Below are positions 34,682 to 44,716 of a DNA stretch of 64,000 nt, in pieces. Numbering within the stretch: the first letter of the stretch is position 1; the number at the start of each line of letters is the position of its first letter. A program made the translations under genes and the position numbers. The DNA is taken from contig CM034144.1 in assembly GCA_019914995.1 (NCBI GenBank), forward strand, positions 1,002,001 through 1,066,000. Direction: 5' to 3'. The DNA is from Acanthochlamys bracteata (Eukaryota > Streptophyta > Magnoliopsida > Pandanales > Velloziaceae). Below the pieces are notes generated by a model. The model was given only the letters and a program-made list of their open reading frames with translations. It was not told where the DNA came from and made no database searches.

Positions 34682-37600
34682 TCAATTGCTTTCATCACTC
34701 TCATAGTTCTGGCAGAGTGACAGCAGACCCGTGGATGTACTGTTACTCCGGGCATCTGTTTTGCTTCCTTCGTCCTTGGTCTTATCATCTGCAGCAGGAG
34801 TAATACAAGGTCTCTTGGCAGAATTATTGTCCACAGTAGACCGGGGCTTTAGCACAAACTTGGGTTTGAGCATGCCTCGACTTTTAGAGTTGTCAAAGAT
34901 ACTACCGCTCGTAAGGGAGTCTGTTGGGCGCCCTATCTCCTCTGAAGATTCTGGAGTTTTCATCTGCATCAAAAAGTGACACAATGATAAGTGTCCAGAG
35001 CAACTGAGGGAGCAGCTTGTACATGCTGAGAAGAGAAAATCAACTGCTTTTAAAATAAACATATTCACAAACCACAGAACAGTTTCAACTTTTGACTAGT
35101 GTCACATGCGTGCAAGTCCATATAGATCAAGCAAGGCCATTTATTATGATTTAAGGTCCATATAGACCAATGCAACGGAAAAAAAAACATGATAACATGA
35201 GTTAATAAAAAAAAGAGCTAGTTAGGTCAGCTGCGGAAAAATTGAACTACCAAGTCATTATTCATACCAGCGATATGCTAAGTTTAACAACTATAAATTG
35301 GAGAAAATTCATTTAGAAGTGCTAAGAAATATCAAGTTGCTACAAAAAGATGAGATGGAATAATTATGAAGGAACAAAACCAAGTTTGTGTAAGGTAGAA
35401 GAAAGGAACCCACAGGGGTTAACACATTCTGTAGCAGGTAAATAATGAAAGAGAAAAGAGGACAACATATAAAAGAATTTCAAAACCATGTTCATCTCTC
35501 TGCTGCTTCTGGTAGCTACAGTATCAAATGATCCTTTCAGTATAATTTGAAGCTCCAAATCTTACCTTGACTTGCCCTGATGAGATGGTAGTATCTGCGT
35601 GAGGTTTAGAAGTATGCTCCTCCACTAGTTCATCATCGACATCATCGATTCGACAAACATAATCTTTAGAACCCTGCGTCAAGTATTAGCACACGTCAAA
35701 TGACTATGTCTAACAACCACTAACAATAGCTTGCTTTATTAGAGGATAAGAGGGCAAGGGGATGCAGGTATCCTTACATGAAAGACAATGGACTTAATGA
35801 GCTTTTCATCTTCTTCCAAAATTTTCTTCTCCTGCCAAAAGTAAAACTTACAGTTAGTACATCTACGGGAAATTTGCTTCTGATTTGCGAAACAGTAGTT
35901 TATCATAGCCAACCCCTCAAGTAAATCTAGATTAATATTACGACCAATAACCTTTTTGCAAAATATGCCAAATATGATGTAGTTAAAATTCAAAGAAAAA
36001 AACATGACTCCGGTCCCTCAATCATCACTGAATTTCACTAATAGAAATTACCAACAATATGCAGGAAGGAAAGGAAATGCCTATGCAAAAGACCATTATG
36101 TCAGTCTGCCATTAAGCCCGATCACATCAAGTTGGCGTTAGCACAGACAGTCCAAGTAGAGAAACGCTTTAAGCAAGTACCAATAAAAGGTTAGAAAGCT
36201 ATTTGGGTTCAAGTATAAGTGGTTCTATATCAACAAAACATAAAGCTGACTGACAGACACAACATCAACAATCTGAGAAAAATATATGACCAAAGTAGTT
36301 CGAACTACTTCTCTCCCAAAGTAAATCACTAAGCTGACAGTATCTTAAACACATGCCTTCATCCTATCACGTTGCTCCGGTATAATAAAAGATAAACTAT
36401 AAAACAGTACTAGCAACATATTGCATCGAACCATACCTTTTCTTGTGCTGTTCGTTGCAATGTCTCCAGCATCACGTCTATGCTCACGGTAGCATGTCTA
36501 GACTGCAAAAGAAAAAGTAAAGCAGAGGAAACAAAAGTCATTATCATTTTTTAAAACAATAAACTGACCACAAACTACAACCTATCTAGGACTGAATTTT
36601 ACAATATAAATCATATTCGACCAAAAAAGAAATTCCAGCTAGCTAAACTAACTAAGACCAATATTCTTTCTGCAGATTAGCCTCTTCAATTTAGAAAAAG
36701 CCCATACCTTCATTGATTTCATTTCTTCAAGTGCAGCAAGAATATCCATGTCTTGCTTAGAGTCCATCGCTCTATTCTCCAACGACTTCATAGCATCGCC
36801 CATCTCTTCTTCTTCCCTTTTCCTCTTTTCTTTTAGTGTGGCCTGACACATAATAACCAAATTTTAAGTATCAGAGACCATGTTTAACCGCAATTTAGAA
36901 AAGAAATCAGAAATTTATCCCAGGAAACCTACGTCCTCTTCTTCCCTCCAAGGTTCGAAATTACGAGATGCTCCTGATTCAACAGTATAATCTGAGTTCT
37001 GTGGGTCAGTCTTTATAGCAATCTCAGCCGAGCATTTTGTGCACTTGAAGTAAAAACGGAATATTTGAATGCCCAGATATGTCTGCAGGAGAAAATTGAT
37101 TTGTAATCAGTCCTCTTAACACATTGCTTCAAAATTGCAAACTAAATGATATCTACAGCAGAAAATGAAAATAACGCACTATGGCTCCAAGAAAAAGGCA
37201 TATACAACTGCATTTGAGTAGCTATCAATCAGTTCATCAGGCAAATACCACAAACTATCAAATTTCCAATTGCATTACGCATTAAATTCTGTAGTTTACA
37301 ATGACAAAGCGAAGGGTCGAAAATTCAAATTAACGACTTCCCAGCTACAATGAAGCTAAAAAATTCAATCTCCACCAGAAATTCAACAAATCATCTACTT
37401 CCCTACTACAGAGAAGCTTAAAATTTCGATCTTCGCGACAAAATTCAACAAATTAATTAGTTAAAAATGAAACCGATTTAAGTACCTCTCCGACCACGTC
37501 TTCTTTTCTTGAATTAAACTTGGTTCCTTTGTATATATAAGTCCCACAGGTAGCACAACGTATGCTCATCGGAAGCATCATACGGATTTTCATCTGTTCA

Positions 37601-37683
37601 TTCTTCGGCCTCCGCCGCCGTGGAATCTTCGCCGGATCGAAATCCGGCGGGTAATACTTGTTCAAAACCTTTCTTTCTCCCAT
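34682..37683 (-). CDS. YJU2: splicing factor YJU2 (CCDC94/CWC16 family)
   Basis: Seven exons: 37486-37683, 36933-37082, 36708-36842, 36437-36502, 35778-35831, 35566-35673 and 34682-34963, giving 330 residues. The N-terminus [20 protein letters not shown] followed by PRRRRP is the invariant opening of YJU2 proteins. Two CxxC pairs, C43/C46 (CATC) and C80/C83 (CTKC), form the zinc-binding core. The [10 protein letters not shown] motif and a coiled-coil-like charged region ([20 protein letters not shown]) follow. The C-terminus is low complexity and ends in a [14 protein letters not shown] acidic tail. YJU2 joins the spliceosome with the Prp19 complex and promotes the first transesterification step, acting in the nucleus. 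All phases agree and the gene looks intact. Confidence 0.95.
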
Positions 37684-38040
37684 TTTTTCTCAACAAAATT
37701 TCAACTTCGAGAGCTTCAAAACCCTTACAATTGCAATCTTTGTGAAGAACAAAGAACAAGAGCAACAAAGAAATTGGGAATTTTCGGTCTACAGTCCGAT
37801 GGAAGTCGGTCTGCTCATTATCTAGTAAGCTGGGAAATAAATCGACATAAGCGCAGTAATATAACAAATTGTTATTGGGCTTGGCCCAATTATGTAACTG
37901 ATAAGTTCTTCTGCATTTGCTTTTTTTTTCGTTCTTCCATTCTGATTACTGGTTTTGTGTTTGTTCTTTTTCTTTTTCTTCCGATGAAAAGTTCGAAACT
38001 TTTTCAGACAAAATTTTTAGACAAGTTTGAAAGAAGAGAG
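37684..38040. promoter_or_regulatory. shared divergent promoter region
   Basis: The starts of YJU2 (minus, 37683) and the LHC-like gene (plus, 38041 or in-frame ATG 37984) are at most 357 bp apart. Both leaders and both promoters must fit here, so a bidirectional promoter is likely. The sequence contains AACAAATTGTTATTGGGC and a GGCCCAATTAT element near 37880 that resembles the GGCCCA (telo/site II-like) motif common in plant housekeeping promoters. Confidence 0.5.
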
Positions 38041-40305
38041 ATGTCGGGTTGCTCCCGATCACCCATCTCAAGTTCCCGAACTATCTTCAGGTTAAGAGTT
38101 TGATATTTTTATTTGTTGCTGATTCCGTGAAACGAAGATGATTCTTTTTTCTCAAAAAGCTTTTTTTTTTTTTTTTTGGTTCTAGCTTTTGATAGGCAGG
38201 GTGTTTTACTTCTACCTAAGTAATTCAGCTTGGCCTGCAACAGGTTATAAGTCAAAATTTCCTTTTATTGCTCAAAGTTTAACCTTTTAGGTGATTTAAA
38301 GTAAAAATGTTTTCTTTTACTCAATTTAAATTACTTTTTGAAATTCTATCTCAAAATCTCCAATTATTGGCTTTGACTTTATAGTTTAAGTAATATTCTC
38401 GTTGCCATATTGTGTCCCTTCAACTTTGATGAAATAATTGGAGTGTACCGCAAAGGTCCTCGGTAAACTACAGCGTGCAAGATGTGTTAATTTTGTTTTC
38501 TACTTCTTGGAAATTTCAAATTGAACTCGATAGATTTTCTTTACTAAGTGCTTGATCAACTTTGTAAACCAAATGCAGTTTGTTCTAGTGTTTAAGCTTC
38601 TCTAGGATTATTATGATCAATTAGAGAATAGACCTGTCCACTTTTACTTGTCTCCAATTGAAATTTCTTTTGATTTCTTTCCCCTGTGAGGTTGTTGATG
38701 TATGAAATGTGTGCTAATTTCTTCTGTCTCTGTCTTTTGTTATTCTTTCAGGCAAAGATTCCCAAGAAAACAGCCTGGTAGTTTGATATTCCAAAGCAAT
38801 GACATGCAAAAATTTCTCGCTTATGCCAGACTAAGTGTATGCCTGTGTAACGAATTAAGATTACTTTTTGATACAAGGATGTTTCACTAATTAAGGGCAT
38901 ATAATCTGTTCATAAGAGAAATTCTTGCAGACATAGCATATTGTCGCTCTTATGGAATTTCTTTTTAGACAAATATGCATGTTATGTAGTTAGATGATTG
39001 TGTAGCATGTAATGAACCAAATTGAGTCCATTGCTTTTAACGGAGCTGTAGTTAGATGATTGTATAGCATTGTTTGGATTTCATCGTCATGCCAGTAATC
39101 CTGTTTTTTAATTTTTCGCCCGTTTATCTATCCTTTCTTGTTGATATAGACACACATTTCTTGTTGATATAGCCCGTGGTTGGTTTTAGATTGACTAATA
39201 GGTATTTCGTTAATCTTTCTCTTAGTTATGTTTGCTTATGGATCACTAAGTTCACAAGGAATTTAAGAACTACATGGTCAAATAAAAGGTGCTTTCATTA
39301 AGAACAGTAATATAGGGCTTTCTCCCCTATCTTTTAACAGTAGCCATCAAACTCCCTGCTGATATTTTAGAGATTGTATATCTTATTTGATCCTTGAACT
39401 GTTAGGGCTCTCAAGGGAAGGGCACCAATGAAGTCATCATGGTGGATCCTTTAGAGGCAAAACGCCTTGCTGCAAAGCAAATGAAAGTAATTAAGGCCAA
39501 GGAGAAACTTAAAGTGAGTATGCTTCATTCTTAATATGTAATGGATTCATTTACAATATTTTCTTTATGCTGTATAACAGCTTTCCCAATTATTTAGTTA
39601 TTGGAAAGTACTAGCTTTGGAATTCACCTAACCTAGGTGTAGCTTCTTCTTGCTTTGAAAGTTTCTATAAATTAAAACAATGATGAGAAAGCCGTTGCTT
39701 GACCAAATGTGGATTATAATTTGTATCTTCTCCTTTCAAGGTCATTTTGTACATTTCTTTTAATAACTCTTACGAGCGTAAGTATTGTCATCTTTGAGAC
39801 CTTGCTTAAGTTTTTGTTGGCGGTCAAAGTCTAAGAATTAGATAGGCAGTTTTCTTTTAACTTATTTCTGTCTTAATTTTGGTGAGATTCAGATTTTTAA
39901 ACAACTAAGATGCAAAATAGTTTAGGAAACTAGCTTGTAGTCTCTTGGTGCACATATTGAAGATACAGATCTTCTGAAAAATCACATAAGAGCATAAGTT
40001 TGTTTATTCTGGCGAAGTTTGGATGGACTTTTTCAGTCATTTATCCAAATATTTGTTCGATTATATTGAAAACAGAGACAACGTCAGATTGAAGCTATCA
40101 ATGGAGCATGGGCGATGATCGGTCTCACTGCAGGCTTGGTTGTTGAAGGCCAAACTGGAAAAGGCATTCTGTCCCAGGTTGATTTTTATTCACTGAAGTT
40201 GTTGGTTGGTTCAATTATGAAGCTAATTCGGTTATCTGTTTCTCATACATACAGCTGATGGATTACTGGGCTACTTTCCTCGGTTACTTCTCTAGCAATG
40301 CATAA
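38041..40305 (+). CDS. one-helix LHC-like (HLIP/OHP-type) plastid protein
   Basis: Five exons: 38041-38090, 38752-38836, 39406-39513, 40076-40177 and 40255-40305, giving 131 residues. The N-terminus (MSGCSRSPISSSRTIFR) is serine/arginine-rich, like a plastid transit peptide. A charged region (EAKRLAAKQMKVIKAKEKLK) leads to a single helix with the light-harvesting motif: E87, N90, G91, A94-M95-x-G97, then GLVVEGQTGKGILSQ. The Glu and Asn that bind chlorophyll in this superfamily are present, but the Arg of the usual ExxNGR is replaced by Ala. One-helix LHC-like proteins act in photosystem assembly and photoprotection in thylakoids. An in-frame ATG at 37984 would add 19 residues; I prefer 38041 because the extension contains acidic residues unusual in transit peptides. 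The donor after exon 4 is GTTGAT, weaker than normal. Confidence 0.75.
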
Positions 40306-40665
40306 ATCCTAGGAGTCCTTTTCATACAAGGAAGGTCCCTAGAGTTGAAAAACAGGCAAAAAGTTTTCCTTTTTTTTTTTGTAATATTTCATCTATATCT
40401 ACGTCAATGGACTTGAGGTAAGGAAAAGTTTTGTTTCTATATACTGAAATTGGAACAACTTGTATGCGCAAGTAACAGTTGGTCATGAAGAAAGTATAGC
40501 AATATCAATTCTCTAATAGAAAGTAAAAACCTGATTGTAATTGTTATTACTCAATAACTGTTTAAGAGGTAGTTTCGAAGTATTTAAAATAATCAGTTCT
40601 TTTAAATAAATTTATTTTGAAAGCAAAACGAATTTGGTTTTGTGTATCTCAAAAAATATTAAATA
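40306..40665. other. 3' flank of the LHC-like gene
   Basis: Probably 3' UTR to about 40540, then AT-rich spacer. A (TA)n run of about 25 bp follows at 40666-40690. Confidence 0.4.
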
Positions 40666-40690
40666 ATATATATATATATATATATATATA

Positions 40691-41790
40691 GGGGAGGGAT
40701 AGGGGCACTTTTTTTTTAAGAGCACTCTCTTCCATTCTCTCCATAATTTATGGCCGGAGTGATCTTCAAATTCAATCTTCACCGTTGGATATGAAGAATT
40801 ATAAGGGTATGTTTGGATTCATAGGTCAAAAATAAGAGTAAGAGGACGGATAGAAAAAATAATAAGAGGACGGATAGAAAAGGATAGTTAATTGATCTTA
40901 CGATGTTTGGATATATAGCGAGGGTAACAAATTAATTATGTTTAGATAGATGGATAAATGAATAAGTAGTAGAAGTAAATTTTTTATGAAAGACTAAAAT
41001 ACCCTTATTTTATTTATATTAATATTACTTTTATTAATATAATTTAATTAATATATTAATATAATTCTAAATCAACTTTATTAATATAACTTTTAAATTA
41101 ATTTTTTATATTAATCTAAAATTATATTAATTATTAAATATAAAAACTAATTATATAATTTTATTATTTTCTCACTAATTAAAATTAAATAAATATAAAA
41201 ATTTTAAATTATTATAATAAAAATAATATATCTTAATTTAAAAACATTAAATATTAAATTATAAATAAATATTAAAAATATTTAAAAAAATAAAAAGGAC
41301 TGCTTTCCTTTTTGTCACCATATGTACCCACCAAATTGGTGGGTACACATTTCACTACTTAACAGTAAAAAGGATTGGGAGTAGTTCGCCATCATTTTCC
41401 TTAATGATATGTTACTAAACATAGGTAGACATGGGGAAATGATTTACTTCACCATCATTCTCCATGTCTACCTATAATCCAAACGAAGTCTAAGTTAGAA
41501 ATTTATCCATCAAATTTTAGCATAATCGGATCACAAATTCACCTCCATCTGATTACTTGATCAAGATGATAAAAAGTAAGAAAATTTAAAAAAATATATA
41601 TTGTATTATTTTTGTCATAGATCAAGTGATCGGATGGAGGTGAATTTGTGGTCCGATGAGCTGAAATTTTATGGGTAAGTTTCTAACTTATAGTTTTTCA
41701 TATATAACAGTGGAGATTGAATTTAGAAATTATTCCGGCCATAAATCTGAAAAAAAGTGTCCTTAAAAAAAGAGCGCTCTTATTCCTTCC
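40691..41790. mobile_element. foldback MITE in a TA microsatellite, copy 2 (interrupted)
   Basis: Same family as 6686-7076. The left arm contains TTTATGGCCGGAGTGATCTT, TTCACCGTTGGATATGAA and ATCGGATCACAAATTCACC. The right arm carries the reverse complements of these blocks (GTGAATTTGTGGTCCGAT, ATTATTCCGGCCATAAATC). TA runs flank both sides (40666-40690 and from 41791). A second element at 40805-41490 lies in its left arm; without it the MITE is about 410 bp, close to the 391 bp of copy 1. Confidence 0.75.
40805..41490. mobile_element. Tourist-like MITE nested in the foldback MITE
   Basis: 686 bp flanked by the trinucleotide TAA on both sides (40802-40804 and 41491-41493). The left end is GGGTATGTTTGGATTCATAG and the right end in reverse complement GACTTCGTTTGGATTATAG. 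The TAA duplication and GGG..GTTTGG ends fit PIF/Harbinger (Tourist) MITEs. The interior is AT-rich and contains a tandem AATAAGAGGACGGATAGAAA unit near the left end and a perfect 12-bp inverted repeat with a 1-nt spacer at about 41324-41348. Confidence 0.75.
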
Positions 41791-42186
41791 TATATATATA
41801 TATTTTATGTGTACAATTTTCCTGTATATACCTTTTTTTTTAAATTTTAAATATTGAAGAAAATTTATTCGAAAGCAGGTGAAATAAAATAAAATTATCA
41901 AAAGTCTCTTATTTCTTTATTATATTAAGGTGTCGTTTGAAAGTACTTATAAAATATATTTTAAGGTAAAAACAAATTGATAAAATCTTTTTAAAAATAA
42001 ATTTATTTTTTCTAGTTTAACAAAAATAAAAAAATTATACATATAATATTTTGAAAAATATATAATTATCTATTTTTTTAATTTTTTAATAGAAGCCTAG
42101 TTCTGTAAAATGCCTGTGAAAAGAATTTGCAAATTTGCAAAGAATGATATTATAATAGCGAAACAAAAACACCGTAGTTCACTCTC
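41791..42186. other. spacer with MITE-like sequence
   Basis: TA run at the left, then AT-rich sequence with a GTGTCGTTTGAAAGTACTTA block near 41930 that starts several AT-rich repeats in this window. The right end is probably the 5' UTR of the next gene. Confidence 0.35.
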
Positions 42187-42528
42187 ATGGAAGAAGAGGA
42201 AGAAGAAATTCTCCGCCGGCGGAAACCTGTTCGCCGCCGGTCTCCATCTCTCCACCGGAAGCAATCAGGATCAGGATACTGCAGCACGTTCTTCATCGCA
42301 CTATCCTTCGCGTCTCTTTATCTTCTCTCTCGCCGGTGGTGGCGAGAGAAGAAGAAACCCTCTTCTTCCGCCGCCGCTGTGGTTGGAGATCATTTAAATC
42401 CGGCTGAGATTGCCGCAGTCCTCTCGTTGATTGCTGTTGTTATCTACACCGTTGTGATCAGAGCTAAGAAGTTTTCCGGCGCTAGTGATGACGATCAACG
42501 CACGGCGATTCGTGCACATTTTGATTAA
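42187..42528 (+). CDS. small two-helix membrane protein, unrecognised
   Basis: Single-exon open frame of 113 residues in GC-richer sequence than its flanks. It starts with an acidic-then-basic head (MEEEEEEILRRRKPVRRR). Two hydrophobic segments follow: about 32-48 (CSTFFIALSFASLYLLS) and about 73-91 (EIAAVLSLIAVVIYTVVI), separated by a basic loop (RRWWREKKKP). The tail is polar and ends HFD. The basic head and loop suggest both sit on the cytosolic or stromal side. A T-rich sequence resembling a plant 3' UTR follows the stop. A second overlapping frame (42110-42397) has no such organisation. I do not recognise a family. Confidence 0.55.
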   Translation: MEEEEEEILRRRKPVRRRSPSLHRKQSGSGYCSTFFIALSFASLYLLSRRWWREKKKPSSSAAAVVGDHLNPAEIAAVLSLIAVVIYTVVIRAKKFSGASDDDQRTAIRAHFD

Positions 42529-42610
42529 TTTTGCAGGAAAGGACTCTATTTATTTATTTTAGAGATGAATGTTTGCGTGTAACAACTTCATTTGTATTGT
42601 AATGGTAACT

Positions 42611-42830
42611 GGGCGTTCGAAATTACTTATAAAATAAAATTTTTTAAAATAAAAAAAATTTTATTTTTTTAAAAAATAAGTTTTATTTTTTTATTTTTAA
42701 AAAAATAATAAAAAGATAAAATAAAAATATTTTATTATATAAAAATTTTTATATTTTTTAAATTAATAAAAGTTTTTAAATATTTATAAAAAATATATAA
42801 AAAATATGCAATTTCAAACATCTTCCAAAT
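42611..42830. mobile_element. AT-rich MITE, family B
   Basis: Starts GGGCGTTCGAAATTACTTAT and ends GCAATTTCAAACATCTTCC, an imperfect inverted repeat around an almost pure A/T interior. Similar ends and interior occur at 50399-50634. Confidence 0.45.
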
Positions 42831-43491
42831 CATGACAAACAATGTCAAATTTTTTGAATTGTCCATGCATAAAAAGTTTGCCCCAAGCTATGAATCAACT
42901 TCAAACAATGCAGGACGTACGTAGAACAATCCTGAGCAACGTTGCACAATGGATTACGTTCTTCTCTATCTTCCTCTCGCTAATTTACTATAAGTCATCA
43001 TTACATTACATTCAAATGCATTACATTCATAAGCTTCCCCGTTTGGTTGAGCGTTTCTGTAAATAATTTTTTAATTTTTTATTTATATATTTTAATATAT
43101 TTTTTATAATTATTTAAAAAATTAGAAAGTGTAGAAAAATTTTACATAATAAAATTTTTTTATTGTATATTTTAATTATTTTTTTGAAGATCAAAAAAAT
43201 AGAGTTTATTTTTTAAAAAATATTTTTTATTTCAAAAAATTTTTATTTTATAAGCACTTGTAAGAGCTTTTTGTTCATGAGTGCTGATGCGAGAAAATTG
43301 GAGGAGAAAGAAGAAAGAAAATAGCTAAGGCACTTAACAAGAATTGATCACCTTCTTCAGAAAATCATAGTTTTATTTCAGCTTAGCATGTTTCTCCGTC
43401 TCATTGTTAAGTCATTTATGTACCATGTCACAGTTCCTGTGAAGTTGATTGCTTTAGAAGAGAAATCTATGTGAAAAGCATAGTGACATTT

Positions 43492-43789
43492 AGAGCGTTT
43501 TTCAAAACGGCCGTAACTTTATTTTCTTCCGTCAGATTTTGAATTTCGAACAATTTATATATTTTAATTACACAAAAATTTTAAAACTTCACTCTCACAT
43601 ACGAAATTCTAATTTTATTTTCTTATTTGTATACTTTTAATATAATTATATCTTTCAATTTTTAACATATTTTTAAAAACTATTGAAACACAAATACTTA
43701 ATTCTACTTTTATTTTATTTTTTAAAAATTTTTATTTTTAATTTTTTACTTTCACGAAACTCAGTTACAGCTATTTAAAACACACCCTT
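43492..43789. mobile_element. MITE, family A, copy 4
   Basis: Left end AGAGCGTTTTTCAAAA, right end TTTAAAACACACCCTT, about 298 bp. Internal blocks (CACATACGAAATTCTAATTTT, ACGAAACTCAGTTACAGC) match the 30.5 kb copy and, inverted, the 2.4 kb copy. Confidence 0.6.
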
Positions 43790-44716
43790 GAAGACATGTA
43801 GCAGAGTTGCTCTGAAGGACGTGTTTACCAACACTTTGATCTTACTTTTTTTTTCTCCGAAAACTTCAATTCTGGTAAATGACTCAACACCTTACTGATG
43901 TATTTCCTCTTTTCTGGTAATCTTATCATAGCAGGAAAAAAATATACAAAAAAGCAATCCATCCAAATCTCAGGGTGCCGCAAAATTTTAAAAAAATATA
44001 AACAAATTATATAATACAATAATTAAGAGTGTAAAGTTCTACTTTTAGTTATCTCAAACAGGGCCTCAGTTTCAGTAAAAAGAAGCGACAAAGCAAAGCA
44101 ACCTTAATCATTAGAGGAGAAACAGAAATCCTTTTATACACTCGTAAGAATGCAAAACTTTCTTTGTAATGTGTTAACAAAACCAATGGATACATTATGA
44201 GTTTCAGAAAGTAGGGCTTTCATACATGAGTTCTAGTTGATTCACTTCATAGTCCACAGGACGAATTGCTACAGATAGACCAAGAAGTAACTTATATGAA
44301 GGTCGAACTTATACCCCTAGTGGAGGGGGAAACAATCGATGATACAATTTATAAGTTGTCCGCAAATTTCACCGACTGGTAAAGAGTTGAGATCATCAAA
44401 ATATGGATGAGCTTGCGTCAGAAGTGTTGGTCATGCAAATCATCCTCCTAAACTTGAACATGCCACCTAGGAGAAAGGCCATATAGTTTTTGATGATCCA
44501 AGAGAATAATATAAGCGTTTGGCGCTGCTTGTTACCCACCATCACAAGGTTAAAATTTTCTTGTTTTGTGCTACAGATGCTTTCTTCCATGCCTACCAAG
44601 TAGTGAAAGATGCAAAAGCCAACACCGTTGCTTCTTTTGCTTTCTCAAGAAAAGTCAAAAGTTCATACGAAAAAGGATTACTTGCCTTCTGATAATGTCA
44701 GAAGAAATAAATGCAT

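Larger units (their letters stand above)
42529..44716. other. intergenic region with MITEs
   Basis: After a 3' UTR-like stretch (to about 42605) come AT-rich repeats at 42611-42830 and about 43040-43265 and a family A MITE at 43492-43789. From about 44050 to 44716 the sequence is less AT-rich without a supported frame; it could be the 3' UTR or downstream transcript of the minus-strand IF3 gene. Confidence 0.4.

Noticed and set aside
36945..36965. GGTTCGAAATT resembling a tRNA T-loop
   Set aside because: It lies within a YJU2 coding exon and there is no matching acceptor stem or anticodon arm.
42110..42397. Plus-strand open frame of 95 codons overlapping the two-helix protein
   Set aside because: It lacks organised hydrophobic segments, and the 42187 frame has a better context and ordered features.
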